64,000 nucleotides of DNA from Vallitaleaceae bacterium 9-2. GTDB lineage: Bacteria > Bacillota > Clostridia > Lachnospirales > Vallitaleaceae. The translations under genes were made by a program, and so were the position numbers. Every line of letters begins with the position of its first letter. The stretch's first letter is position 1. The stretch spans positions 3,162,001 to 3,226,000 of the forward strand of contig CP121691.1 of the NCBI GenBank assembly GCA_038396585.1, read 5' to 3'. This document shows, one piece after another, positions 26,584 through 35,235 of the stretch. Below the pieces are notes generated by a model. The model searched no databases. It saw nothing but the letters and a program-made list of their open reading frames with translations, and had not been told where the DNA came from.

Positions 26584-27144
26584 TTACTTTTCTTTCATTT
26601 CGTTATTTTCTATTGTGTATTCTCTTTCACATTCGCTACACTTCAAATTGTCTTTTAGAGGTACTCCGCATTCACAGACCCATCCTATTTGTTTTGCCGG
26701 AACACCTGCCATTAGTGCATAGGCTGGAACATCTTTTGTCACAACTGCTCCTGAAGCAATCATCGCCCATTCACCGATGGTGTTCCCGCATACAATCGTT
26801 GCATTCGCACCTATAGAGGCTCCGTACTTAACTAAAGTTTTCTTATAACCGGCAGGGCCTTTTGGATATTTGCTTCTTGGTGTTAGATCATTAGTAAAAA
26901 CCATAGAAGGACCACAAAAGACATAATCTTCAAGTTCAACACCTTCATAAACGGATACATTGTTTTGGATCTTAACGCCATTACCAATTTTCACGTTATT
27001 AGATACATTTACGTTCTGACCCAAAGAACACTTTTTACCAATCTGAACACCTTTGTGGACATGGCAGAAATGCCAAATTTTTGTACCCTCACCTATGGAT
27101 ACATTATCATCTATATAACTGCTTGCATGGACGAAGTAGCTCAT
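26584..27144 (-). CDS. wbpD: WbpD-like hexapeptide-repeat N-acetyltransferase
   Basis: The start at 27144 shares an ATGA overlap with the stop of the preceding gene and has GGAAGG 7 bases upstream, giving 186 residues. Many hexapeptide turns ([IV]GxGx[22 protein letters not shown]) form a left-handed beta-helix. It matches WbpD, which acetylates the 3-amino group of UDP-GlcNAc(3NH2)A. The last ~35 residues carry a Cys pattern CECG...CSEC that looks like a small zinc ribbon. It sits in the wbpA-wbpB-wbpD-wbpE order. Confidence 0.85.
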   Translation of the reverse strand: MSYFVHASSYIDDNVSIGEGTKIWHFCHVHKGVQIGKKCSLGQNVNVSNNVKIGNGVKIQNNVSVYEGVELEDYVFCGPSMVFTNDLTPRSKYPKGPAGYKKTLVKYGASIGANATIVCGNTIGEWAMIASGAVVTKDVPAYALMAGVPAKQIGWVCECGVPLKDNLKCSECEREYTIENNEMKEK

Positions 27145-28223
27145 CGATTGAACCTTCCTTTGAAATCTAATGTGCTGCACTTATCGAGTGGAAGTTTGAC
27201 ACTCTTCCCCTCAGCTGCTGACTTGTAAGTAGCAAGAACTAGCTCAAGTGCATTCCTTCCATGAACTGCTGTCACATATGGCTGTCTATTATTTTTAATT
27301 GAATCAATCACATCTTCATAGAGTGGATTGTGGCCAAAACCATATACATTCGGTGGGTTCTCATGGTATTTCTCTTTTACTTCTTCTGGATCATCTAGAT
27401 TATCTGCAAACTGCCATTCCTCAATTAGGTTTACAGACTTTCCACCTGCTTTGACCGTTCCTTTTTCCCCAAAAATGTATAAAGTTTCTTCAAGATTCTT
27501 AGGATATATATTTGTAGTACCCTCAATAATTCCATAACTTCCGTTTGCAAACTTTACTAAGGCCATGCCCAAATCTTCAGCATCAATGAATCCATGGATT
27601 AGATTATCTGTCATAGCTACAACTTCAGTAATTTCATCACCCATCATCCATCTCAATAGATCAATATTATGGATACACTGATTCATTAGAGCGCCACCAT
27701 CTTGTTCCCAAGTTCCTCGCCAAGGTGCTTGAGTATAATAATCTTCTCCTCTGTTCCATCTGATGTGAGCTGTGCCATGCATCATTCTACCAAATCGATC
27801 AGCTTCAACAGCTTCTCTAATCTTTTGTACAGATTTGTTAAATCTATTTTGGTGACATGCACTCACCTTTACGTTTTTTTCATTGGCTTTCTCAATTATT
27901 AAATCTGCTTCTTCTAATGAAAGTGCTATCGGTTTTTCGATTATAAGATTTGCTCCAGCATCTATACAATCTATAGCAATCTGCCCATGCTTACCACTTT
28001 CCGTACAAATTGCTATAAGTTCAGGTTTCTCATTTTGAAGCATTTCTTTATAGTTAAGATATTTCTTTGTTTCACTCGGTAGGTTAAAATTCTGAATGGT
28101 TGTATCCATTTTCGATTCTTTAACATCGCATAAAGCTACAATGTCCAAGTTGTTTTCAATTGCAGCTGCTATATGATTTGGTGAAATTCTTCCACATCCG
28201 ATAATCGCATATTTTAAACTCAA
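27141..28223 (-). CDS. wbpB: WbpB-like Gfo/Idh/MocA dehydrogenase
   Basis: 360 residues. The NAD-binding start is [13 protein letters not shown] and the family EKP motif is in [10 protein letters not shown]. The substrate-binding stretch is [20 protein letters not shown]. WbpB oxidises the 3-OH of UDP-GlcNAcA to the 3-keto form. Its neighbours supply the preceding and following steps. The gene overlaps the acetyltransferase start by 4 bases (ATGA), which implies translational coupling. Confidence 0.85.
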   Translation of the reverse strand: MSLKYAIIGCGRISPNHIAAAIENNLDIVALCDVKESKMDTTIQNFNLPSETKKYLNYKEMLQNEKPELIAICTESGKHGQIAIDCIDAGANLIIEKPIALSLEEADLIIEKANEKNVKVSACHQNRFNKSVQKIREAVEADRFGRMMHGTAHIRWNRGEDYYTQAPWRGTWEQDGGALMNQCIHNIDLLRWMMGDEITEVVAMTDNLIHGFIDAEDLGMALVKFANGSYGIIEGTTNIYPKNLEETLYIFGEKGTVKAGGKSVNLIEEWQFADNLDDPEEVKEKYHENPPNVYGFGHNPLYEDVIDSIKNNRQPYVTAVHGRNALELVLATYKSAAEGKSVKLPLDKCSTLDFKGRFNR

Positions 28224-28235
28224 AGTAAGTCCCCC

Positions 28236-29543
28236 TTAAAGTAATTCAATGTTTTCTCGTACTTTTACTTGCTTCATAGCATTCTTTGTATCAAAGATTG
28301 CCTTAGCATGTTTTTGTACAAAATCATAATTAAGATTTGTGTGAGCAGTAGTTACAATAACAAGATCCACACTTTCTATAAGTTCTACAGTAAGTTCAGG
28401 CTCACCCTTCTTAACTACACCATGTTCACGGTATTCAGAGACAAAAGGATCATAATAAATAACTTCTGCCCCCTCTTTTTCAAGCTTTTCTATTACTCGA
28501 ATAGCAGGACTCTCTCTATAATCATCAATGTCTTGCTTATATGCAACACCAAGAATTAAGATTCTAGAACCATTCATAGCTTTCTTAAATCTATTAAGAA
28601 TCTTGCTTGATCTCTCAGCGCAGTATTCTGGCATTCTATCATTCACCATCATTGAAGACTCAATCATTGATGTATGGAATCCATATTCTCTTGCCTTCCA
28701 GGATAAGTAGTAAGGATCTAGCGGAATGCAGTGTCCGCCAAGACCCGGACCTGGATAGAATGCTTGAAACCCATAAGGTTTTGATTTAGCTGCATCTACA
28801 ACTTCCCAGAAATTAATGCCCATTTTATTGCTAAGAATAGCCAACTCATTAACAAGTCCAATATTTACATTTCTATATGTGTTTTCTAGAATCTTTTCCA
28901 TCTCAGCTACAGCAGGCGATGATACTCTATGAATAGGTGCCTCGAGGATTGCTTCATACATCGCTGCAGCTACATCAGTACATTCGGGCGTGATTCCTCC
29001 AACTACTTTAGGAGTATTTTTTGTTTTATAAATAAGATTACCTGGATCTACTCTTTCTGGTGAAAAAGCAAGATGGAAGTCCACTCCACATTTCAACCCT
29101 GATTTTTCGAGGATAGGCTTCAAAAGTTCTTCTGTAGTTCCAGGATATGTAGTCGATTCAAGAACAATTAACATATCTTTATGCATGTATGGAACAATAC
29201 TCTCAGCTGATGCTTTTACATAGCTGATATCTGGTTGCTGGTATACATCAAGCGGCGTAGGCACAGCAATACAAACGCAGTCAGCTGATGCTACTTGAGC
29301 AAAGTCCGTTGTAGCAGATAATAATCCTGACTTAACAATTTCTTCTAGATCTTCATTAACAACATCACCAATATAATTCTTTCCTGCATTGACCATTTCT
29401 ACTTTAGATTCTTGAACGTCAAATCCTATAGTCTTAAATCCAGCTTTAGCTTTTTCTACCGCTAAAGGAAGTCCTACATACCCTAATCCTACAACACCTA
29501 GTGTTGCCGTCTTGTCCATTAACTTCTTTTTGATATTGTTCAT
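28236..29543 (-). CDS. wbpA: WbpA-like UDP-N-acetylglucosamine 6-dehydrogenase
   Basis: 435 residues of the UDP-glucose/GDP-mannose dehydrogenase family. The Rossmann start is LGVVGLGYVGLPLAVEKAK. The catalytic Cys lies in GPGLGGHCIPLDPYYLSWKA, the central domain has FSPERVDPGN, and the C-terminal domain has GVAYKQDIDDYRESPA. It should oxidise UDP-GlcNAc at C6 to UDP-GlcNAcA, the first step of UDP-2,3-diacetamido-glucuronate synthesis with WbpB, E and D. GGAGG lies before the ATG. Other enzymes of this subfamily use UDP-ManNAc, so the epimer is inferred from the operon. Confidence 0.85.
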   Translation of the reverse strand: MNNIKKKLMDKTATLGVVGLGYVGLPLAVEKAKAGFKTIGFDVQESKVEMVNAGKNYIGDVVNEDLEEIVKSGLLSATTDFAQVASADCVCIAVPTPLDVYQQPDISYVKASAESIVPYMHKDMLIVLESTTYPGTTEELLKPILEKSGLKCGVDFHLAFSPERVDPGNLIYKTKNTPKVVGGITPECTDVAAAMYEAILEAPIHRVSSPAVAEMEKILENTYRNVNIGLVNELAILSNKMGINFWEVVDAAKSKPYGFQAFYPGPGLGGHCIPLDPYYLSWKAREYGFHTSMIESSMMVNDRMPEYCAERSSKILNRFKKAMNGSRILILGVAYKQDIDDYRESPAIRVIEKLEKEGAEVIYYDPFVSEYREHGVVKKGEPELTVELIESVDLVIVTTAHTNLNYDFVQKHAKAIFDTKNAMKQVKVRENIELL

Positions 29544-29557
29544 TTAATATTCCTCCA

Positions 29558-30790
29558 TTACATATTTATAATCTTATTGTTAAACGCATTAACTAATCTC
29601 TTATAATCATAGTCATTAGCAGCTTTTAATGCATTGCTGCAAAACTCACCATATTGTTGTTCATCCATCTCGTAAAATTTAAGAATTTCTTCTGCAAGTT
29701 GTTCTGATTGAGTAATATCTTTAGAAACACCAGCTTTATACCTATTAATTATGTCATATCCAAACTCACAGTCAGATAAAGTAGGTTTTCCACTTGCAAA
29801 ATACTCAAACATCTTATTGAGACTAGCACCATATTTTTTCAAAGAATTTTGTTCGAAGTGAAGAATATTAACATCTGATTTACTTAAAATATTAGGTATA
29901 AGTCGTTTTTCAACTTGTCCCTTAAACTTTATATTTGATATATTATTTTCCTTACAAAAATTCATTAGGGGTACTCTGTCGCTACCTTCGCCATAAATTA
30001 AGAATTGAATTCTATGGAATCCTTTTTCTTGAATAATTTTTGCTGCTTCTACTATCTTCTTTACATTATTTGCAAGACGTATTGAACCTGCATAAATCAC
30101 CTTAAAAGTATCGTCATTGTTTAGATCATCATTCAAAATAAATCGAGCTTTATTTTCATTGAACGAATCCAAATCTACTCCATTATTGATATGATGAACT
30201 TTGGATAAATCAACGACTTTATCCCAACCCTTATCGATTATATAGTCTCGTCCACCTTCCATTGTGAATACGATCTTATCTGATTTCTTGTACATCCATT
30301 TTTCGATAACATACATCATCTTAACAAGAATGTTCTTTCGAGATAATTTTTTATACTCAATTATCGACTCAGGCCACAAATCTCTCACTTCAAAAATGAA
30401 TCTAGCTTTTTTCTTTTTAGATATGAAATATGGTATTGGCGCTAACAATGCTCCTAAATCACATACAATAATATCTGGATTTTTATTCATTTTTTTTGAC
30501 ACTTTTATTAACTTTAATGGAAATTCAATCATATTCTTAACTCTCGAAAACCCATTTCCTGTATATTCACTCGTCTTAATGTGAACATACTCAAGCCCAT
30601 TATAATTTTTCTCAATAAATAAAGGCCCATTTTTATCTATTAAGTTAATCTCTGTATTATGGATAGTACTCGCACAAAATATTTTTACATTATGCCCAAA
30701 CTCTTGGAGATATTTAGCCATCATTATTGTACGTAATCTCATCTCATATTCAGGTGGCATAGCATAGTGGTTTATAATCCATATATTCAT
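29558..30790 (-). CDS. Glycosyltransferase family 4, WbuB-like
   Basis: 410 residues, GT-B fold. The N-terminus INHYAMPPEYEMRLRTIMMAKYLQEFGHNV and the middle stretch FIFEVRDLWPESI are typical of WbuB/PglA-like GT4 enzymes. The donor site reads YGEGSDRVPL followed by a region ending EYFASGKPTL. It probably adds the second sugar to the lipid-linked unit, possibly the diacetamido-uronic acid. It lies 14 bases upstream of the wbpA-type gene and 16 downstream of the GNAT gene. AAGGAAG precedes the ATG. Confidence 0.85.
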   Translation of the reverse strand: MNIWIINHYAMPPEYEMRLRTIMMAKYLQEFGHNVKIFCASTIHNTEINLIDKNGPLFIEKNYNGLEYVHIKTSEYTGNGFSRVKNMIEFPLKLIKVSKKMNKNPDIIVCDLGALLAPIPYFISKKKKARFIFEVRDLWPESIIEYKKLSRKNILVKMMYVIEKWMYKKSDKIVFTMEGGRDYIIDKGWDKVVDLSKVHHINNGVDLDSFNENKARFILNDDLNNDDTFKVIYAGSIRLANNVKKIVEAAKIIQEKGFHRIQFLIYGEGSDRVPLMNFCKENNISNIKFKGQVEKRLIPNILSKSDVNILHFEQNSLKKYGASLNKMFEYFASGKPTLSDCEFGYDIINRYKAGVSKDITQSEQLAEEILKFYEMDEQQYGEFCSNALKAANDYDYKRLVNAFNNKIINM

Positions 30791-30806
30791 GTAGTTATCT
30801 TCCTTT

Positions 30807-31532
30807 TCATCTTCTCCACAAATGATACATACTCCCGCAGCTCACATACTTAAATCCCATAGCATTATAAAACTGTGCTGCAGATATGTTATTCACCTGT
30901 GTTCCAACTTTGATTTTTTTAATTCCTTGATCTATAACAAATGATTCCATTGTGTGAATCAATGACTTTCCAACTTTTTGGCCTTGATACTTTTCATCAA
31001 CAGCAATAAGTTCAATAACGCTACTGTCTTCATTTATAGAGAAGAGTATATAACCTGCTATATTTCCTTCTCTCTCTGAAATAACAAAGTACTTATTTTC
31101 CTGCCCAAAAGCACACTTAGTCCAGTGAAGATAAATACTCTCAGCTTGTTCTTGAGGTAGCTTCGGATCATTGAAAAACCTAGAATGGTTAAATGACTTC
31201 CTCGCAATATCAACAATCTGTTCATTCCTAGATAAGCTATTCACAACATAAGTTTTCTCATCTTGATAGTCTAGCTTATCTGCCAAGACTTTAAGGAACT
31301 GAATGTTCATATCAGCAAGAAAAGCAATAGTTCTATTGCCTATCCAGTGGTTATTCTCTTTTATGTTGTCAAGGTTAGAGATTGTAATAAAGTCATAGCC
31401 TTTGCAAAACTCTACTATCTTTTCTTGACCTCTCTCATCTACAATGCCACTAAGATTCACTCTGGCTGAACTTATGCCAAAGTAATCAGTGTCCCACTGT
31501 AGTGGCCTTAGCTCATAATTTTTACTAGACAT
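30807..31532 (-). CDS. GNAT acetyltransferase, probably for an amino sugar nucleotide
   Basis: The start at 31532 is preferred because GGTGAG lies 7 bases upstream. The alternative at 31547 has no site and lengthens the overlap with the preceding gene. The C-terminal half is a GNAT fold (YFVISEREGNIAGYILF, IAVDEKYQGQKVGKSLIHTM, NISAAQFYNAMGFKYV). The N-terminal half resembles WecD-type enzymes that acetylate 4-amino-4,6-dideoxy sugars. Beside a PglC-type transferase and a PglE-type aminotransferase gene it may take the place of PglD and complete a diacetyl-bacillosamine-like sugar. That pairing is inference. Confidence 0.7.
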   Translation of the reverse strand: MSSKNYELRPLQWDTDYFGISSARVNLSGIVDERGQEKIVEFCKGYDFITISNLDNIKENNHWIGNRTIAFLADMNIQFLKVLADKLDYQDEKTYVVNSLSRNEQIVDIARKSFNHSRFFNDPKLPQEQAESIYLHWTKCAFGQENKYFVISEREGNIAGYILFSINEDSSVIELIAVDEKYQGQKVGKSLIHTMESFVIDQGIKKIKVGTQVNNISAAQFYNAMGFKYVSCGSMYHLWRR

Positions 31533-32151
31533 TAGCTTTCTCACCATTCTTGTTTTCTGATTTCTGTTCTACAAACACATCTTCCCTTTTTAGAACCGAC
31601 ACTGCAGTCTTAAAGAACACCTTGATATCCATCCACATCGATAAATGATCAATGTAATAAATATCATTCTTAATTCTTTCTTTCCAGGGGATTGTGTTTC
31701 TAAAATAGGCTTGATTATAACCGGTAACTCCTGGTCTTATCTCAAGCTTTCTAGCTTCATTTCCTTCGTATAGCTCCATATGCTCTGGAAGATCTGGTCT
31801 AGGGCCTATAATACTCATATCACCTTTGATGATATTAAGGAGCTGCGGTGTTTCATCAAGGCTTGTCTTTCTGATAAAATTACCTATTTTTGTAAGCCTT
31901 GGATCGTCCTCTGCATTAAATGTAGAGCCATCTTCATTACGCAAGTCAGGTGCGTTCATTTTCATTGACCTGAACTTATACATTTTAAATATCTTTCCAT
32001 CCTTACCTAAGCGAGAAGCGTTATAGAAAATTGATCCTTTGTCTTGAAAATAGATCATTGGACCAACAATAACTAAAATGATCACCCAAAATGGAAGTGC
32101 TATGATTGCTAATACTAAATCGAATATTCTCTTAAAAAAATTACGATACAC
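31525..32151 (-). CDS. Phosphoglycosyl transferase (PglC/WcaJ C-domain type)
   Basis: This 208-residue bacterial sugar transferase has one re-entrant hydrophobic helix at about 12-34 and the core motifs YKFRSM, RKTSLDETPQLLNIIKGDMS and GPRPDLPEHM, with the catalytic Asp-Glu pair in LDETPQ. Its size fits the monotopic PglC group. It starts the repeat unit by moving a phospho-sugar from UDP to undecaprenyl phosphate. With a PglF-type dehydratase and a PglE-type aminotransferase in the same locus, the first sugar is probably bacillosamine-like. It lies 12 bases after the aminotransferase gene and overlaps the acetyltransferase gene by 8. Confidence 0.9.
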   Translation of the reverse strand: MYRNFFKRIFDLVLAIIALPFWVIILVIVGPMIYFQDKGSIFYNASRLGKDGKIFKMYKFRSMKMNAPDLRNEDGSTFNAEDDPRLTKIGNFIRKTSLDETPQLLNIIKGDMSIIGPRPDLPEHMELYEGNEARKLEIRPGVTGYNQAYFRNTIPWKERIKNDIYYIDHLSMWMDIKVFFKTAVSVLKREDVFVEQKSENKNGEKANV

Positions 32152-32163
32152 ACCTTCACCCCA

Positions 32164-33378
32164 TTACTTAAGCTCATCTATCGACTCTTTTAATCTACCA
32201 ACCACATACTCTATATCCTCATCCGTCAATAAAGTATGAAGCGGCAATGTAATCTCATTCTTGTACATATCAAATGCATTCGGATAATCTTCCATTTTAA
32301 ACCCTAAATTCTTATAAGCAGAGTGCATTGGAAGTGGCTTGTAGTGAACATTTGTTGAAACACCTTTCTCAGCCATCTTAGTAATCACATCATTTCTAAA
32401 TGCTTCGCCTTTGCCATTAAGTCTTAATAAATACAGATGCCCAGAAGAAGCATAACCATGATCATAATGGTTCATAGGCCTTACATTTAATTGGCTCAAT
32501 AAAGCATCATACTTCTCTATAATCTCTTTTCTTCTTTCAACTATTCCTGGATACCTCTTGAACTGTGCAAGTCCTAGTGATGCCATGATATCAGTCATAT
32601 TACATTTATAGTTTGGAGCCACGATGTCATATTCCCAAGCACCTAGTTTAGTCTTAGCCAGTGCATCCTTTGATTGCCCATGAAGGGAAAGAAGCATATA
32701 CTGTTTATAAATCTCTTCACTATCAAAGCCATCAATATCTCTCCAAGTAACCATACCACCTTCTGCTGTAGTTAAATTCTTTACAGCATGAAAAGAGAAA
32801 GATGTGAAGTCAGCAACTTCGCCACTCATCTTTCCTTTATAAGTAGCTCCTATAGAGTGGGCTGCATCAGCAACGACAACTACTCTACCAAATGCCTTTT
32901 GAAGGTCATTCGAAGAATTAAATAGTTGCTTCTTACTTTCAACAGCTTCAAAAATTCTATCGTAATCACACATTACACCTGCTATGTCTACAGGTATGAT
33001 CGCCTTTGTCTTCTCTGTGATTGCATCAGCAATACCATCATAGTCAATATGGAAAGAGTCCTTTCCTGAGTCTACTAGAACGACTTTGGCACCTACATGA
33101 GTGATAACACTCGCAGATGCAGAATAAGTATATGCACAGGTAATGACTTCATCTCCTGGTCCAATATCAAGGAGCCTTAAAGTCATCTCCATTGCAGCTG
33201 TCGCTGAATTGAGCGCAACTGCTTTAGATGTATTACAATACTCAGCAATTTGCTTTTCGAATAATTTGGTTTTAGGCCCTGTTGTAATCCAACCAGACTT
33301 TAATGTATCTACTACTTCATTGATCTCTTCATCTGAAATATCTGGTGGTGAAAATGGAATGTTTCTCAATTCAGTCAT
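32164..33378 (-). CDS. DegT/DnrJ aminotransferase, PglE-like
   Basis: 404 residues, PLP-dependent. ALNSATAAMEMTLRLL gives the phosphate-binding region, VADAAHSIGA the Asp that contacts the pyridine nitrogen, and SFHAVKNLTTAEGGM the Schiff-base Lys. This group aminates 4-keto-6-deoxy UDP-sugars, as PglE, PseC and LegC do. The 4-keto substrate can come from the PglF-type dehydratase encoded at 36292-38145. It is the first of a long run of closely spaced genes. GAGAGG lies about 10 bases before the ATG. Confidence 0.8.
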   Translation of the reverse strand: MTELRNIPFSPPDISDEEINEVVDTLKSGWITTGPKTKLFEKQIAEYCNTSKAVALNSATAAMEMTLRLLDIGPGDEVITCAYTYSASASVITHVGAKVVLVDSGKDSFHIDYDGIADAITEKTKAIIPVDIAGVMCDYDRIFEAVESKKQLFNSSNDLQKAFGRVVVVADAAHSIGATYKGKMSGEVADFTSFSFHAVKNLTTAEGGMVTWRDIDGFDSEEIYKQYMLLSLHGQSKDALAKTKLGAWEYDIVAPNYKCNMTDIMASLGLAQFKRYPGIVERRKEIIEKYDALLSQLNVRPMNHYDHGYASSGHLYLLRLNGKGEAFRNDVITKMAEKGVSTNVHYKPLPMHSAYKNLGFKMEDYPNAFDMYKNEITLPLHTLLTDEDIEYVVGRLKESIDELK

Positions 33379-33828
33379 CTTATTCGCCCTCTCTTAAATA
33401 GTTAAATTTGTGTTTAACCTCTATATAATGTATAGGTGCTATTGTGTAGAGCACCTTAATTCCCAAATTTATGTAATCTAGTTGATCTTTCAAAATGTAC
33501 ATTTTAGGTTTTGTGCTAAAACCATTGCTATTACTACTTTACAGCCTCTTTGTCCTTTCCACATACTCACGTCGAATTTTTCCGAGGTAAACTTTCCCAT
33601 TTATTCAATATATTGTGTTTTGCATTTCGGCACATGCAATATATTGTGTTTTGTGTTTTCTACTCACCCTTACACTATAATCACCTGGATATTACTATAC
33701 GGAAATGATAAAAGGCTTTAGTTATTAGGGATCAGTTGGTTACTATTAATTACTTTTAAGGTTACAGCCAAGGCAATTCCGCCCCTGGTTCTTCATCTTC
33801 CCCGCTTTCATTCCCACCAACGTGCACA
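33379..33828. other. 450-base gap without a gene
   Basis: No coding sequence is recognised on either strand. It holds a 7-bp inverted repeat (AGGTGCT / AGCACCT, about 33435-33457) just upstream of the aminotransferase gene and a 17-bp direct repeat further out. It probably contains the promoter of the long glycan-synthesis transcript, but no clear -35/-10 pair was found. Confidence 0.5.
33606..33653. repeat. Short 17-bp direct repeat
   Basis: CAATATATTGTGTTTTG occurs at 33606-33622 and again at 33637-33653, identical and spaced 31 bases apart (about three helical turns). It could be a regulator-binding pair, though the A/T-rich content makes chance or slippage possible. Confidence 0.5.
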
Positions 33829-34116
33829 CTACACTTTTCCATCTTCATAGCTGATGACACCACCAGCTGAACATATCTCGTCAAAATTCTCAATACCAAA
33901 TTGATTAAAGATAATATCCTCATAATCAATATCCTTTTCAACCAGAAAAGCTGAATACATTTTTTCTATAGTTTTTCGATTAGCAGCACATACATTTCCT
34001 TCAGTCTTGCTTCTGAATCCTATTAATTTTCGTACAGCTAACGCTGCAATGATTCCTAATATTGCTATTACAACAATTAGTTCCATTAAAGTAACACCAT
34101 CAGATTTTTTATTCAT
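33829..34116 (-). CDS. Small prepilin-like protein with a type IV N-terminal methylation motif
   Basis: From the ATG at 34116 (AGGTGA 6 bases upstream) it is 95 residues. The first residues MNKKSDG are followed by VTLMELIVVIAILGIIAALAV. This is the prepilin pattern: Gly at the cleavage point, Glu at +5, and a ~20-residue hydrophobic helix. The small C-terminal head has two Cys residues (VCAAN, EICSAGG) that could form a disulfide. It resembles ComGC or minor pseudopilins. No pilus assembly genes are seen in the window, so it is an orphan inside a polysaccharide locus. The function is unknown. Confidence 0.75.
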   Translation of the reverse strand: MNKKSDGVTLMELIVVIAILGIIAALAVRKLIGFRSKTEGNVCAANRKTIEKMYSAFLVEKDIDYEDIIFNQFGIENFDEICSAGGVISYEDGKV

Positions 34117-34541
34117 TGTAATCACCTAACCTTTAGGGAATTCCTAATAGTTGGTTTTTTTTCATTATTTTTCTTCTCTAGACTCTATTACAAGATATTC
34201 ACTTCCATCATTAATCAAAAACACATTTAAGCTCTCAAGATTCGATAATTAATCTTCGTCAAATTTCTTTAAAAATTCCAGTCTAATTGTCCCTGTTTTT
34301 GATCTTTGGTCTTTGAAGCTCTTTTATGAGGTACAGCTTGAATTCAACCGATACCCATGATGCAAATAAAAATGCGATATCTTTATGTGCATATATTCCA
34401 GCTTTAACAACAAGACCAATGGCATTTGTAGATTTAATCCTATTTTTAGATGCGAGAACAAGTCGCCCTCATACTCTTCTCAGTCCAATAAAACCTCAAT
34501 AGTTATTTTTCATACCTGTTCATACGCTTCTTTTCAAAATA
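34117..34541. other. 425-base gap without a gene
   Basis: No protein or RNA gene is recognised. Near 34133-34147 there is TTAGG-GAATT-CCTAA, an inverted repeat 17-31 bases upstream of the prepilin-like start, which might be regulatory. The rest is A/T-rich and featureless. Confidence 0.45.
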
Positions 34542-35105
34542 TCATAAATAATCTAATAAATTATAGCAAGAAATTTCTTTCGATAAATTAATGTATTCTT
34601 CTATTGGGTCTGTCTTCAAATAAATAATTGCAACCTCTTCCTGTTTATCCAAGTTCATCTTATCTATAGTATCAATAAACACATAATCAATCAAGAGATC
34701 TTCTCGATTCAATTCATAAAAAGCCAGTTCAATGACTTCACGAATCTCCTTATCCTGAATATAGACATATATCTGTTGATACCGTTCAGCTAGACCTCTT
34801 AAAAAGACTTTAATCATCTGCTTGGACATTTCTATAGCCTTATAATGGGCCTTAAGATAACTTACCGTTTTTTTAGCTTTAGCCATCATTCCGAATGGAG
34901 TGAGCATGTAGAGAACTTGTTTCTGAGAGACTTGGGTCATCTTAATTAAGCCTTCACGAACCATCTTATTCATCAATACATTAACTGTTCCTAGCGATAC
35001 TCCCATATTACGCGACAATTCCCGTTGGGTTACCTTGTTATTAGCTTCAATTTCTTGCATAATTGCATATTCATAATCTTTGTATAACGATTTGTTGTTG
35101 GTCAT
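34542..35105 (-). CDS. Winged-helix (MarR-type) regulator of the polysaccharide locus
   Basis: The start at 35105 follows AAGGAGAAGGAT, giving 187 residues; an ATG at 35141 lacks a site. Residues about 8-80 form a winged helix (EIEANNKVTQRELSRNMGVSLGTVNVLMNKMVREGLIKM). This resembles the MarR-like regulators often encoded in exopolysaccharide loci. The C-terminal ~100 residues are Glu/Asp/Lys-rich and unrecognised. It has its own promoter (35147-35175) after the terminator of the upstream transcript. An inverted repeat in its leader may be an autoregulatory operator. Confidence 0.75.
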   Translation of the reverse strand: MTNNKSLYKDYEYAIMQEIEANNKVTQRELSRNMGVSLGTVNVLMNKMVREGLIKMTQVSQKQVLYMLTPFGMMAKAKKTVSYLKAHYKAIEMSKQMIKVFLRGLAERYQQIYVYIQDKEIREVIELAFYELNREDLLIDYVFIDTIDKMNLDKQEEVAIIYLKTDPIEEYINLSKEISCYNLLDYL

Positions 35106-35122
35106 ATCCTTCTCCTTATACC

Positions 35123-35137
35123 GTTCGCAAAATGAAC
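35123..35137. promoter_or_regulatory. Candidate operator in the leader of the winged-helix regulator
   Basis: GTTC-GCAAAAT-GAAC is an inverted repeat placed between the predicted transcription start (about 35140) and the ribosome-binding site. This is a position where a repressor would block its own gene. Confidence 0.4.
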
Positions 35138-35146
35138 ACAAAGATA

Positions 35147-35175
35147 ATATTACAGGTTTTATACAGCAATGTCAA
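35147..35175 (-). promoter_or_regulatory. Sigma-A promoter of the winged-helix regulator
   Basis: On the minus strand TTGACA (35175-35170), a 17-base spacer and TAATAT (35152-35147), about 40 bases upstream of the start codon. The -35 box is a perfect consensus. Confidence 0.75.
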
Positions 35176-35199
35176 TAGCTACAGGAATTTTATATACAG

Positions 35200-35227
35200 A
35201 AAAGAGAAGCATTTGCTCCTCTTTTTT
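35200..35227 (-). terminator. Rho-independent terminator after the Wzz-like gene
   Basis: On the minus strand AAAAGAGGAGC pairs with GCTTCTCTTTT (one mismatch, short AAAT loop) and the stem ends in a T-run. It starts 9 bases after the stop of the Wzz-like gene and closes the three-gene transcript that begins near 39953. Confidence 0.75.
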
Positions 35228-35235
35228 AGAATGAA

